This document shows positions 12,994 through 27,100 of a stretch of DNA of 64,000 nucleotides, one piece after another. The notes beneath the pieces were generated by a model, which had not been told where the DNA came from, made no database searches, and saw only the letters and a list, made by a program, of their open reading frames with translations. Source of the stretch: Apus apus (lineage: Eukaryota > Chordata > Aves > Apodiformes > Apodidae). The DNA is taken from positions 11,667,333-11,731,332 of the forward strand of contig NC_067299.1 of assembly GCF_020740795.1 (NCBI RefSeq), read 5' to 3'. Position numbers and translations under genes: made by a program. Numbering within the stretch: the stretch's first letter is position 1; the number at the start of each line of letters is the position of its first letter.

Positions 12994-15900
12994 CTGCAAA
13001 GAGACAACCCAGAGCAGATGTTTACATCAACAAAATATGCATTATGATATGATGCATTATAATGAATAATAAAGAATTATAAAAGTAGAGGGGGGGAAAA
13101 TCAAGAGCCCAAAAGGCCAGCACCCTGTACCTATCACCGTTAAACCCTGTTTAGTGCCCTTTTCTGTGCTGGAAATCAGATTCAGCATCACAGGGGGGAT
13201 ACCAAACCCTTTTGGTCAGCCACTGTACACAGCATGCAGGGCTTGTCACCCATCAGCACACACCAGCCATGATCCCAGAGGTACAAAAAAAACCACTTTG
13301 GGGCAGCAGGGGAAGGAGATGAAGGAATAAAGACTTGCTTATTACGTTCAAGAACCTAGGAGGATCTGTCTTCATATGAAATTCAAGTGCTTGGAGAAGA
13401 CCACTGTGGTCTTGGGAGAAAATCACCTCTAAAATCACTTCTTGTCCTGCCTAGGAGGCAGGGCAGGACACAAGAGCTCAAAGTGCTACACACAAACTAG
13501 CAGCCCCTTCTGCCAGCTTTCCCCCCACTAGCAGCAGGACTGGTTCACAGAAGGCATTCCATAGGAGGGGAAAAGCCATGCAGCAAGACTTGAGCAAAGT
13601 CTTGCTCTGAGAAGATCCTTCCCAACAGTACTGGATGGTTCCACAGGTGATCCTGGGATTTCCATGGAGGAAGAGATCCTTCCTTGAGGTTTTAGGTATC
13701 TTCAGTATCTTCACCTGATCATCAAAATCTCTCTCATCTGTCCAAATTCTGTTCTGCTCTTTCAGTCCCACACAAGGGACTGAATCACAACCAATTAAAC
13801 GCTGCCATCAGAAATGGGTTGACAGCTCCACAGCTGCTCTGGGCACTCCCAGCCCTGGTGCCACTCACCCAGCCATGCAGCTCCTTCACTGTGCACACAG
13901 GTAGCATGGCAGCCAGCACACACATGTCCCAGTGGCTTTAAAAATAAGTGTTAGTATTTAAACATAGCCTGAAGTTGGCTTAGAGCTTATCAACCAAATC
14001 TGATTTCTGCCAGTCACCAGCAGCTCCAGGAACGCTCAAGGTGTTCAGTAAGTTTTGTCACGATTTATTTTAATCTTTTTCCTCCCTAGATGACATACAA
14101 ATGTCAACAAATGTGAAACTGGAGACTGTCTAAACATCTCACACAACATACTCCAGCTAAAAATTACTCCTTCTGCCACTGAGGAATCGGGTCAGCTAGA
14201 GAAGAGTTTCTGACACCTACTCAAGGCTTTCCTTCCACTCAGGGATTTCTTTCCCAGTCCAGAATTAAGTGAAGTGGGACACTCACATGTCAGAAAGCCA
14301 AGCTGAATGCCAGCACTAAGAATTCATTTTTAAAAGATAATCCTCAGCAGCACACAGTTCCTTCAGCCCTACTTGTGCAGTGCAGGAGGGAGCTGCCACC
14401 CTGCCCCAGCTGTGCTGTCAGGTAGGAATAAGTAACCTTGTACCTTCAGTTCATTTCTTGTGTCCTGCCATGCACTCCATGAGAAGGGACAGGAGAAAGG
14501 AACAGGAGTTCAGAAAAGATTAAAAACTGGGGACTTACAAATGAGGGTGAAAATCACAATTAACAAGGGAAGTAAAATGTTAAGTACATTTTGTTCACTA
14601 GCCTGGAGATACCTGAACTATTGGTAAACCGAATGACATACTTTTCCTGCAGCACATTTGGTACCAATTTATTAAATAATTGCTGATGGCTACTACAGTT
14701 TCTTACTTCCTTCCTTGTAGCAGAAGTAGGTAACGGCTCGAAACTGCAGCTCTCTTTGGCTACATCTTATTTGAGGATCTTCCTTCTCACTCTGATCCCC
14801 CAAGGTATTCTTGAAAGCCAGTTGCCCAAGAGGAAGGCAGTTCAGGCAGTGGGGATGCCCATAGCTGCATTAGCTCAGCCAGCAGGAATGTGGCAGCTCC
14901 TCTGCTCCTGAAAGGCTTCCTCATCCTGGCCTGACCAGGGACAAAGCTGAAGGGGATCCTGAGGATTTATGGGGTGAAGGAAGCCAGGAGATACCATAAA
15001 AACCCAGGTTCTGCTTGTACTGCCAAGGAAAGCTTTGGCCTCCAGCACTACCTGAATTACACTTGTTCCAGTCCATCCATCTGCAGGCAACTTCGCTCAT
15101 GCACTTGTGCAGCTCCAAGTGCTCCTCCACTGACATCTCAAATGCATTCCCCCATTTCAGTGCTGGCTGTGGTCCTTCCCCCTTCAGTGTTGGACTGGCT
15201 GCCAGTTCTGCTGCTGTGGCTTCCAGCCAGTCTCCAGCCACCAGGAGGGAGGATGGCAGCTGCCCAACACCTCTCCATGCTGGCACCCATTACCAGCTGC
15301 AGTTGTGCAGCTGCTCAAGGAGGTTTTTGCCATGCAGGAGGTTGGATTCCCACAAAACCCAGGCCAGAAGCTCCCTAAAATCTCAGTCACAGGGGATGTG
15401 CTGGAGCTGGCCACTTGCTAGCTCAGCCAAAGTAGAGGCTGAGTTAAACAAAGAGGGGACCAGAGATAGGGAAAGACAAGATAAAAGGGATGAAACTGGA
15501 GAGAAGATAAAAGAGCACAATGCACTTTCATGCAGATGGAAACCACAGTCCAGAATCTCAAGCTGTTCTGTTGCTGTGCAGTTGGGCAGAGTGCAGGGCT
15601 TGTGCCACAGGGCCAGGAACCAGCAGAACAAGCAGGCTGCTGCCCTCCCTGGGACGGATGACACTAGCAGCACTGGTCCTGCTGACCAGGTCAGTTGGGT
15701 GATGCTGCCTGACCTACTTTAGTTGGGGGAAGTAGAGAAAATAACTCACTTCACTTGAGCATTTTTATAGCCCATATCCTACCCTGGAACTGTTAATCCT
15801 AGAGCCAAACCCTCAGATAATAAGGAAGTGTCAAAGTTGAGAACACTAGTAAAAATCTTCATTTGCTCTCCCCATGGCCCTCTTGCCCACGTGAGTGTTA

Positions 15901-17500
15901 CACATTATTGCACACTTGGCTATGCAACCAGGGTATTTCCTCCAGGGATCTTTGCCTCTCCGAGTGCCAAACAGAGCAGCAGGGACCAAAGCAGCAGCCG
16001 TCTTGAAACCTCTGCCCTTGTTTGCCTCAGATGCTGGAAGAGATTCAGGGGCTGCAAGAAAAGAGCCTGGACAGAAGGACCAAGCTCTGCCTGCAGAGCT
16101 GGACGCACTGTCCTCCTCTGGGATGCTCAGCCACCACCCGAGGCAAACATTTCAGATGGTCAGTGACCATTCTCTGTTTTGTGAATTGCAACTCTGGTCT
16201 CAAATATCTGATGGCTGCAGCTGCAAGCCGAGCCAAGACAAGGTGATACAAACTGAACATGCCTTGGAAAACCCAGATACCCAAGCAAACATTTCGGCTG
16301 TCAAAAAATTGAGAGAAACCTTTACTCTCTCAGCCTGTGAAAGCCTCTCCCTGCTTCACAAGCGTACCAGTCTCACCAAAAAGCTTGTGAAAAGCTCAAA
16401 AATCTTCAGCACAGCTTGACTAACAACTGCAAAGCAGGCCTTGGAAATGCAGAATGATACAGAACAACAGGGTTGCTCCTTGTGATCACCTTCTGCTGGC
16501 AGAATCTGGTTGATGTGGTGGTGTCAGGTCATAGGCTGGACTTGATGATCTTAAAGGTCTTTTCTAGCCTTGGTGATTCTGTGATTTCAGATACAAATGT
16601 GGAGCTTCAGAAAGGCAGGAAACCAGCAAGCAGCAACTACAGCTTCCAGATGACAGCTTCCAGCCTCATTAGTGCTGCTGCAAGGCAGTTTTGGTGCATG
16701 CCCCAGGCAAGGTGGGTGGCCCCTCTGCCAGCTCTGCTCTCCTGCTACGAGATTCATTTTTAATTGCTTATAAAACTTTGCCAATTGTTTGCTCAGCGCC
16801 TGCCTCAGGCACAGATTTTGTTTTAATTTCAGCTAAAATGGTAGTTAGTCCTTGTGTACTTAGTGGGGAAAAACAAGTCCCATTATTAAACAGGGAGTGT
16901 TAGAAGAAGCAACCAGAAACCTTCTTAGTCTTGTTTTGATCTCAAGTGAAACAGAATGGACTTCTCAAGCCTCTCAACTAATTAGAGACTAAAAATAGTG
17001 TCTAGATCACACAGTTTCATGCAAAGTGGATTGTATAGGACAGTCTTTGTTATTTTAAGCAAAATTACATCCAAGGGCTGTTTCCAATGAAGGCCGTTAC
17101 CAGCTGGTCTTCAACAGCAAAAACTTCTACTGATGAATAACTATGAATAGAAAAGATTGGGCTACCAGAGCCTAGGAATGCCCCAGTAATACTAGGTGGT
17201 GACAACAAGTTGCCAATTATTTAGATTGCACTGCAACACTGAATATGGGTATAACCAGAGGCAAGGTATGAATTAGGGGATCCAGAACGACCCACCAGGT
17301 GAAGGGCTGCTGTTTTTCAGGTCATGTTCCTTAGAAGACTCCAGTCACCTCTGTGTGAGCTGCTGGAGATGGAACAGGCAATGGGACCCTCTCAACTCAG
17401 TATGTTCTATGATTCTATGACTCTAAGTCTCCTGCAATAAGACATCAAAGTAGTGAACAGCAAAGGTGGCAAACTGATGATGCTCCTGTCCCCAGTGGTG
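12994..17500 (-). other. MTMR4 first intron, left part
   Basis: Intron with no recognisable coding exon. A CR1 3' tip lies at about 16505-16590. Confidence 0.65.
16505..16590 (+). mobile_element. CR1 3'-end fragment
   Basis: A short copy of the CR1 terminal region reading ggctggacttgatgatctta, then aaggtcttttctagcc and gattctgtgat. Confidence 0.75.
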
Positions 17501-17559
17501 CTGGAGCCATGTCTTCAACTGCCTCCAGGTGAACAGAGCTCAGACAGCAAGTTTGAAGC

Positions 17560-18125
17560 AGAAAGGCAAAACCCACCTAATGATCCAAAGCAAAGCAAAG
17601 CAAGCTCACATCTGCAGCACTGGTGAGGCCCCACCTCAAATACTATGTCCAGTTTCGGGCATCCCAAGACAAGAAGTTCATTGAGGTGCTGCTGTGTGTC
17701 CAAAGAAGCTGATGAAGGGCCTTGAGAACAAGACTTCTGAGGGGCAGCTGAGGGAACTGGGGCTATTTAGTCTGAAGAAAAGGAGGGTGAGGGAAGACCT
17801 CATTGCCCTCTGCAACTGCATGAAAGGACACTGTAAAGAGGTAGCTGCCGGTCTCTTCTCACAAGTAACTGGTGACAGAACAAGAGGAAATGGCCTCAAG
17901 TTTCGCTAGGGGAGGTTTAGACTGGACATTTGGAAGAACTTTTTCACATTGGAACATGCTGCCCAGCAAGGTGGCTGAGTCATAATCCCTGGATGTGTTT
18001 AAAAGTCATCCAGAGACTGCACCTGGGGACATGGTTCAGTGCTGGATTTGGGAAAGTAGGGTTAATGGCTGGACTCGATCTTGGAGGTCTTTTCCAACCT
18101 AAGTAATTCTATGATTCTATGATAA
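17560..18125 (+). mobile_element. CR1 LINE, 5'-truncated
   Basis: The plus strand encodes a degraded CR1 ORF2 tail ([20 protein letters not shown], then [15 protein letters not shown]) and ends in the typical ctatgattctatgat octamer-like tail. It faces another CR1 just to its right in the opposite orientation. Confidence 0.85.
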
Positions 18126-18247
18126 GAATAGCTCAACATGTTTAAGTATTTATGCAAAGTATAGTCATCTCTGGGCAACTCCACTGACAAGGCTATGACT
18201 CAATGCAATTACTGATGGATGAAGTTTCAAAGCTGGATAGATTAATA

Positions 18248-19070
18248 TAATCATAGAATCATTAAGGTTGGAAAAGACCTTCAGGATCACCAAGTCCAAC
18301 CGTCCATCCTACAACCCCATGACCACTAAACCATCTCCTGAAACACCACATCTACCTGTTTTTTTAACACCTCCGGGGATGGTGCCTCCACCACCTCCCT
18401 GGGCAGCTGTTCCAAGGCCTCACCACTCTTTCTGTGAAGAAATATTTCCTAATATCTAATCAGAACCTCCCCTGGTGCAGCTTGACCCCATTTCCTCTTA
18501 TCCTATCACTCATCACCAGGGAGAAGAGCCCAAGTCCCACCTCACCACAACCTCCTCTCAGGTAGTTATAGCCAGCAATGAGGTCTCCCCTCAGCCTCCT
18601 CTTCTCCAGGCTCAACAGCCCCAGCTTCCTCAGCCTCTCCTCATCAGACCTGTTCTCCAGACCCCTCATCAGCCTACTTGCCCTTCTCTGCCCCCTCTCC
18701 AGCACCTCAATGTCCTTCCCATCCTGTGGTGCCCAAACCCGCACCCAATGCTCCAGGTGCAGCCTCACCAAGGCCAAGTAGAAGGGCAGGATCACCTCCC
18801 TGGTCCTGCTGGTCACACTATTCCTGATGCAGGCCAGAATGCTGGTGGCCTTCTTGGCCACCTGGGCACACGCTGGCTCATGTTCAGCTGCTGTTAATCA
18901 GCACCCCCAGGTCCCTCTCTGCTGGGCAGCACCAGCCACTCCTCCCCAGCCCGGAGACCTGCTGGGGGTTGTTGTGGCTCAAGTGCAGGACCTGACATTT
19001 GGCCTTATCGAAACTCACACAACTGGCCTTGGCACATCAATCAAGCCTGTCCAGATCCTGGTTACATCAA
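18248..19070 (-). mobile_element. CR1 LINE, 5'-truncated
   Basis: On the minus strand it encodes [20 protein letters not shown] and then [36 protein letters not shown] and [10 protein letters not shown], the C-terminal part of CR1 ORF2. The 3' tip (agaatcattaaggttggaaa on the plus strand) lies at the left end. Confidence 0.9.
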
Positions 19071-20604
19071 ACTTATGAAAGGAGCTGGCCTTTTACTGCT
19101 GAGAGTACTTAAAACAGATCAGATGTATTTTTTTGTCCAGGTTTAAACAGGTGAATCTCCACAGGCCTCAGGGAAAGCTGGGCTGCCCACAATGCCCTCA
19201 GCACACCCTATCTCCAGGTTCTTCTCCAACCACGTCCTGTCCAGGAACTGCATCACCCCAGCTCAACCACAGCCACTGCAGCAGCTGGTGAAGGGTCATG
19301 ACTTGCAAACCCTTCCAGGCCCCTCAGCCTGGAAGTTCAGGATTAAAATGCCTTCAAAATGCTTCCCTTCATACTAAAAAAAAAAAAAAACCCAAACAAA
19401 AAATAATCACAAAACAAACAAAAAAACCCACACATACAAAAAAATTTGAGACCTCTTTGAAGAGTGATGATGCTTCTCTTGCATTTAACTTGGGAACATC
19501 CCTGTCTCAACCACAGCACCCACACCCAAGAGATAGAGCAGGACACATCAAGTTCTTTGGAGCACTGCAGAGACCAAGGAAAGCTGCTGGAGCCAGAAAC
19601 ACTCCTGAATACAGTGCACCATCCTAAAGGAGAAATACACCTTCTGGCCCTCAAAAACGTACCCATATTTGTCTAGTGCTTTGCTAGTCCTCATGCACAT
19701 TCTCAGGTCAGATTTATAGAGCTGGACAGGCAAGGTGTCAGAGGCCAACCCCCCAGCCAGCGCTGTTACCAGCCACAGAGTCACAGGGGTGACACCAGGA
19801 CATATTGTCCAGCCCTGTCTGACAGTAGGCATGCAGGAGCAGAGAAACAGAATATGGATGCACCAGCTGCAAAGGAGGGGAGCTGAATGCATGCACATGC
19901 ACACAATTACACAGCACAACAGGAGGATGGAAACCGGAGCCACGCTGGGAGAGCAAATCTCTATGGAAGTGCTGAAGGATCTGCAGAGTGAGGGAGAAAA
20001 TAGGCAGAGTGAGTTCAGGGAAGGAATTTCATGAGCACAACTGCCATTAAGTCAGCCCTCCTGAATAGTGATGTGGGTGAGAATAATATGGAGATTTTGC
20101 CAAGCTCAAGGTTTTTGCACCAGCAGGTCTAGTAGAGCAGGTAAGATGTGCTGAGGACGTAAGGGACTTCAGTCTGAATGGGCTACATGGAATGGACTTG
20201 CCATCACAGTGGGGAAAAAAAATCAGTGACAGGAGGTGAGCAGGAGCAGAGGTGAACTTTGCTTTTAGCAAGGGAGAAACTACACAGCATGGGGAAGGAT
20301 TTAGAAGCAGGTAAGAAACTGATAATAAGGAAAAAGGAGGATGGTGTAACAGTGAGGAACAGACAGCTCAGGGTAAGAGGCAAGAGAACAAACCAGAGAA
20401 CTTGTGCCTGGTGAAGGGAAATGAGAAAAGTGATATCAAAAATGCAGAGAGGTAGGAAGAATATTGACACAGTGCTTTGTCCTTTTCCTGTAAAGAAACA
20501 AGGTCCTCTGCAGTCAAAAGGACAGGGAAAGTAGGCCACAGAAGTCATAGGTGTGCCTGGAGCAGCCACAGGCTCAATACCCAACAAAAGGGTATTGGAC
20601 CAGG
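19071..20604 (-). other. MTMR4 first intron
   Basis: Intron sequence with an A-rich low-complexity tract at 19376-19445 and no recognisable gene. Confidence 0.65.
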
Positions 20605-21158
20605 GATGTGATTCTCCTCCTGTACTCAGCACTGGGGAGGCCTCACGTCCAGTCCTGGGTGCAGTCCTGGGCCCCTCACTTCAAGAAGGATCTTGAGGTG
20701 CTGGAGCAGGTCCAGAGGAGACAATGAGGCTGGGGAAGGGACCGGAGGGAAAGTCTTACAGGGAGAGGCTGAGGGAGCTGGGGGTGTTGAGCCTGGAGAA
20801 GAGGAGACTCAGGGGGGACCTTCTCACTCTCTACAACCACCTGAAGAGAGGTCGTGCTCAGATGGGGTTGGGCTCTTCTCCCAGGCCAGCAGTGACAGGA
20901 CGAGAGGGCCTGGCCTGAAGCTGCTCCAGGGGAGGTTTAGGTTGGATATCAGGAAGCACTTCCTCATGGAGAGGGTGATCAGACATTGGGATGGACTGTC
21001 CAGGGAAGTGGTGGAGGCAACATCCCTGGAGGTGTTCAAGGAAAGGCTGGAGGTGGCAGTTGGTGCCATAGTCTGGCTGATGTGGTGGTGCTGGTCATAG
21101 GCTGGACTTGATGATCTTAAAGGTCTTTTCCAGCCTTGGTGATTCTGTGATGCTGTGA
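20605..21158 (+). mobile_element. CR1 LINE, 5'-truncated
   Basis: The plus strand contains [20 protein letters not shown] and a following segment like [20 protein letters not shown], the conserved C-terminal end of CR1 ORF2, and ends in ccttggtgattctgtgatgc. Confidence 0.88.
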
Positions 21159-24100
21159 AAGCAAAGCTGTTGTTCAGTGAAGATCCAACACGAGCCTTAA
21201 GCCCACAAGGCTACAGGCAGGCCTGGCCCCAGCCTGCTGAAATAGCTGCACCACTGCCAGGAGAGAGAATGAATGTGGGAAGCTTCAGAAAAGTAAATAC
21301 ATGCGAGAAGAGTTGGGAGGGAGACAGCAGAGCATGGGAAGAACAATGCAGACCTGGAGGGCAGAGACACTGGTAGCAACAGAGGTCTGTGCTTGAGCTG
21401 GGCTGGGGCAAGAGATCCAGGGCAGGAGCAGCACTGGGGCACAGGCAGTTTTTGGGTTTGTGCTCGTGAATGGTGTAGGAGCAAGGAGGGAGCTGAGGGT
21501 GGAAGAAGGAGTGAAAGCAGCAGCCGTGGAAGGAAAGATGCAGGAATGTAGAAGAGGGTGTGGAAAGAAAGTCAAACAAGACTAGAACTCAGGGGAGGAA
21601 TTTAAAAAATTCGAAAAATGCCTAACTCAAGAGGCTGGGCCAGAGATGTGCATGTAGTGAAGATGTGCCACCCATCTCTGTGCTTCCAAGGAATAGCTTA
21701 GCCTGGGAACACTACCAAATAGGTCTAATGACAACTTGCAGAGGAGTGAAGAGGAGGGAGAGATCCTTACGGTGCATCCATGCTGCAGGAGCACTTCTCC
21801 AGCATCGTTTTGTCTGTCCCAGCCTTCCCTCTGCCACAACTCACTCAGCCAGGAGTCAGGAGAGGGGTATACACAGAGGAGCCAAAAAACAGTTTACACC
21901 ACATGCAGGATAGTGGTGCACAGGCAGACAGACACTGACAGACTCCAGCTCAGAGGACACCTCCAGCAAGAAGGGTCCAGCAGCGCCTGCAACATGTTCG
22001 GGATTTCAAGGGCAGAGAACAGAGCCCAGCACTTTGCCAGACCCTGAGGAAGCACAGTATCCATCACTGCAATGATCTGAGGCATAATGAATTCCAGCAG
22101 CCTGCCTGCCAGCTGACTCCATGCTTTACCTTAATGACAGTGAAATCAGTTTCAAGGGGAAACCAGTAACTGTGAAGGAAGCCCCACACTCTGCAAGAGC
22201 AAGACCATTAGCATGCCTTACTCAAGACCATCTCCTTTCTCTTACCAAAGCTGTGGCTGCAAAATACCTTGCTCTGCAGCTGACACAGCCGTAGGGCTGG
22301 GGCAGCCGGTGGCACCAGGTGGCAGCAGCACACCAGGGATGCTCCCAGCCAGGTCAGCCTCTGCCTCCTCCTTTACCTTCCTAACCAGCTGGCAGAGAAC
22401 AGGGCCTGGCAATGACTTTGTGCCAGGCCACATGCAGCGCTGTTGCTGTGCTGGTTCCCCTCCCATCACAGCCAGTGAGAAGCTGGGACATCAGCAGAGT
22501 GCAGGACAGGCCCCTCATCCATTTCAATGGTACATGAAGGAAGAATGGACCTGCAGAGCCCACACTGCCCTGCCACCCTCAACCCTGTGCCATCCCCACC
22601 CTCCAGGCTTTTAATCATGAGCCAGCAGAGAAGAGACTCAAAGCCAAGGCTCCAAGCTGAACTTCATAACCACCAGACTGAGAGAGAGAGGAAGCACAGT
22701 TTTGGCAAACATTCCCAAAGCTCCCACTCCAGCCTGTTGTTCCCGTTTTGTTTGCTTTTCTTTAAAAATGCGGTTGGGACAGTTCAAATCACAATTAAGC
22801 CTTTATTCAAGTACAAACAATTGCCTGGTCCCTACCCAAAGCAGTGCAGATGGACCCATCTCAGCTGCAATCCAGGCTCCTGCCTGCTCCTGGTCCTCTG
22901 CCTGCAGCCCCAAAGAGACGTGTGGGTGCCAGGCTCACTCTGACCAGGCCACTGCCAGCCCAGTTACCTCTCTCCACACAGCACCATGTGCAGATTTTAA
23001 CTCAGTCTCAGGAAGGAAGCCAGCAAGGAAATGGCTTGCTTGCTTCAAGGCTTCAAGGAAATGGTGCCTACTCTACTGAGGTCACATCCCAAGTCCCCAG
23101 GCTGGAGAAGTGCTGTCTAAACTGGTCTCTGTGCAAACACTCATTTCTCCTTTTGCATTGGAAAAATTCATGCTTTCAATTCTGTCAAGTTGTGAAGTCT
23201 TAGACAGCCACAGTTTTCTTTGAAAGGCAGTCTTTGTGACTACAGAAAAAAGACTGAAATACATGACCCGAGTGCACCTGAAGGCTCAGGAATCAAAAGA
23301 GTAAGTCCTGGAGTTTGCCACTGCCCCTCTCCATCCTGCCCCAACTTTCCCAGCCAAGCTCGCACCTTTCTGAAGCACCCAGGTGCAATATTCTTCTTCT
23401 GGTCAAGTGTCCTTGAAAATAATTTCAACTAAGCAGCAGCAACACAACTTCAGCCCAGTTGCTATTACAAATATAACTATTATTTGTTTATACAGGTGCA
23501 TAAAACACATTCAGTATTATTTTGTAAGTCCTAAGTTTTCTCAGGCATCTGCCTGCAGCCAGAGGACAGGACAGATGAGGGAATTGCACTCCTTGGTGAG
23601 GTCAGCTGGAAGCCAGGCAGGATACCTTTGGCATCCAAACTGGCACTACACTAAACTGGCCTGCAAGTGTCTGAATCCACCCTGGAGTTCAACAGAAACA
23701 GTGTCTGAAAGAAGAAAATATTGCTGTGATTCCAGGTGATCAGATGCCCTATAATGGTCCTGCAATGCTACTGGGCTTGACAGCCCTGAGCTGGCCACAC
23801 TTCAGCTCTAGCTGTGCCTCCTCTGTGCTGAAACCTTTGGGCTTGTTCTGCATGTACTGCTGACCAGAGGCAGACCCCAGGCCACAGCCCACGTGCCATC
23901 ATCATTCACAGACAACATTTTTAGCAGAATCTGCTTCCTCCTTTCGTCCACAGAAAGAAAATGAACTCCTTTTTTGTTACCTGCATAAACATGTACCTAA
24001 AAAAAGCTACAACAAAACTAGGCAGGTGTGACAGGACAAGAGAGCATCAAGATTTCTTCTCTTGACTCACCCAAACCAAGCCCAGTTTCCCCAGCAGCCT

Positions 24101-27100
24101 CCCCATGATCAGCCACACTGACAAGGAGGATCCTGTGCCAGGGTCTGCAGCACTGACTGCAACATCCAACCACTTGAAACATGGCTGGGAATACACACAC
24201 CTGCTCAACACTCCTCCCTGTTCTTGGTGGACACCCAGTTCCTCTCTAAAACTCACAGCAGTTGCACCATTATCAAATTAAATACACAACTCCACCTTCC
24301 ACAGGAAGAACAGCTCTACAGCGGAGTGCCAAACACCTGCTCAGGGTTTCTACCATCAAGCTACAGGAGGACAGACGACAACAAGATGAGAGGATAACCC
24401 TTGAGAGTTATTAGTAAGTTAAGAGCTCAATTTGAATTACATGTTCAACTTGAAATGTCTTGGTTTTTGCTGAGCACTGTTATCCAATGGTCAGAGCTAT
24501 TGGCTCCTATGGGAACACCAGGCATGTGGGCAGCTTCTCAGGATAGTACATGATGACCACAGCCTGGATATCCTCCTTTCCTGTGACACTGCAGAGAGGA
24601 GCCCTTGCACGGCTTCGTGTTTCACTGCTGCTCTTCCCAACTGGGCATGTATGGCAATGAACTCTGAAGCCTGCACCTCATGAGGCATTTTCTAGGGGTG
24701 GTATCACACTGCTTCCTCCCAATACCAAGCAACACCTAACCTGGCCTTTAATAATTTCCCTTTCTGATCCCAAGCCTCCAAAATCTCTGGTGTAGGAAGG
24801 TTAAACTGGAGCCTCTGGTCTTTTAATTTATCTGGAGCTTTTTCTGGAGACAGGCAGGACACTTTCTCTCATGCTTCTGGAAATTCCTCTAGTAGAAACA
24901 CCTTTTGAAAATTAAAAGATGCAGGAAGGCAAGGAGAGAGGGAGTTTCACATTTCATCAAGTCTGTCTTTTACAGTAAGACAAAACTGTTAGTCCACTTT
25001 ATAGGACAAAAACACTTCTGCTTCCTCTTTTGCCTCACTTAGCAATGGCAATGAAAGCTCTGCACATTGTTTCCGAATGAGGCAGTTAGAAGATCTGCAC
25101 AGAACCTCTGCATTCAACAGTTTTATATAAAAAAATAATCTCCATTTACTTTCATTGCTGAACAAAACAGGCTCTGTCTAGGATCACTTTATCCAGCATC
25201 CAAAGGTGCTTGGCTACCCTCTTTGTGATGGAAATGCTGAGAACAGGCAGTAGAAAGGTACCCATCTGCCCACTGGCATGCCAGGAGGGGTGACACTCCC
25301 CAGAGAGCAGAGCTAGCAGACAAAACAACTACCTTTTAAAATTACAGAAAGGGCAAAGACCAAAGAAGGTAAGAAATTACCTTGTGCCAGTCCAAGGAAG
25401 TGCAAAGGACAGGAGTGACAAGTATGAGTTGCTTGCGGGCAAGGACCAGCCCTGGCATTCTCTCCCTGGGTAGATCTGCATCCAGGCAGTGCCAGCGCGT
25501 GCTGCCTGCTGCACACAGCATTCCCTCTGCAGCTTGCCTGCAATAGGACCCCAGGCTGCTCTATAACCAGCTGGGATCACCCACTAACTAGGGTAACTGC
25601 TGGCTCTGTTAACAGAAGCGGTCAGTGGTCACACAGGTACAAGGAAGGACACTACCAATTCTTCAGACAGAAACACATGGGTTTATTCCTTTCTTCTGGT
25701 CATTTATTAGTCATTAGATCAGGCCCAGCTCCTCTCTAAGCCCATCTTCAAATCTCAGCCTGAGGCAACTACATTAATTATCACTTCCTGTACCAAGTCT
25801 CATCCCTCACCTTCAGCAAGCACAACAGCTCCTCTTCAACACAGTTCTTCGTGCCACCACTGCTGTGCTACAAAAAGAAAGCATCTGAGCTTCTAGGATT
25901 GGCACCCTGGTTATTCACAGTATCACAATATTATACAGGAACTCAGAGACAATGTCTTAGCGTCTTCCACAGGGGTCACCCGGGCAGAATTAATCTTTTC
26001 CTTAAATTTTAAACTATCTCCCTACCCAAAGCTCTCACTCGTTTTTCTCATCAAGCACTGCAGATGCTCACAAGGATCACTGCTACCCAGCTGAGGAACA
26101 ACAATGAAGCTGTCACAGCCCTCAGGACAACATTAGCAGAAGGATGAGAGCAAAACTGCTGCAGCAACAACTTTGCTTAAGGTGCTGCTTCCACTCCAGG
26201 CAGAGGAGCACTTGACACTGCCTTATAAACCGGTGCAATCTGCCAAAGCTACAGGGAAAGTCTGGGACTTGCTCTAAGGTCCCTCAGGGATCTCTGCTCT
26301 TATCTCCAACACCTAGTAGTCTCCCAGCACAGCCCCTTCCCTTCCCTTACCACAGGACTTTCAGTGTAAAGGTTGTGTATTCTTGCTGTCATGTGCCCTT
26401 TGTTACAGCCAGCACCAGGATGACACACTGCAGGTTCAAAAACCCCCCCCAGGAAACAGGGACTTTACAGCTCAAACAAGCACTTCTCCTTTGAAACGAA
26501 GGTACTTTCTCTTCCCAAAGGCAGCTAAATCCAAACAGGAAAGCCCATTGTATATCAGTAACAGATATTCAGACCCCAATACACTTTTTCACCTGCCTGA
26601 GTTAGAGACAACTAGGCCCTGAGCAGAGCGGCAGTGTGGGAGCTGGAGCAGGAACAGAAAGGATACACAGCACTGGGTTATCCCAGGGGTGATACATAGT
26701 AATCAAATTAATTATAAAGACACTGTACTGCACAAGCTCTAGTGCCAGCCCAAGCCTAGCAGTGCCACAGTTTACATCAGTACCAAAACTCACAATCCCT
26801 TGGGTTAACAGCTCAGTTAGGCTACATCTTTGCCACAAGACCTCGCTGACCTCAGCTCTGTCCCTGGACACAGTTTTATTTCCTCTTCCTGCAAAATGGA
26901 AAAAGGCAGCTTGCAGAGCCTTGTGGAAAGTAGTCCACAGATGGAGGTGCCTTGCTGCAAGTAAGATGAGATTTCTGTTTGCTTAGACCCATCCCTTCTA
27001 CATCCACAGCTACTTGCTGGGTTTGCACACATATCCATGGCCTTTGGATAGCATCAGGTTGTGGAGAAAGTGCACAGAAACAGGGCGCACTGGAAGCTTC

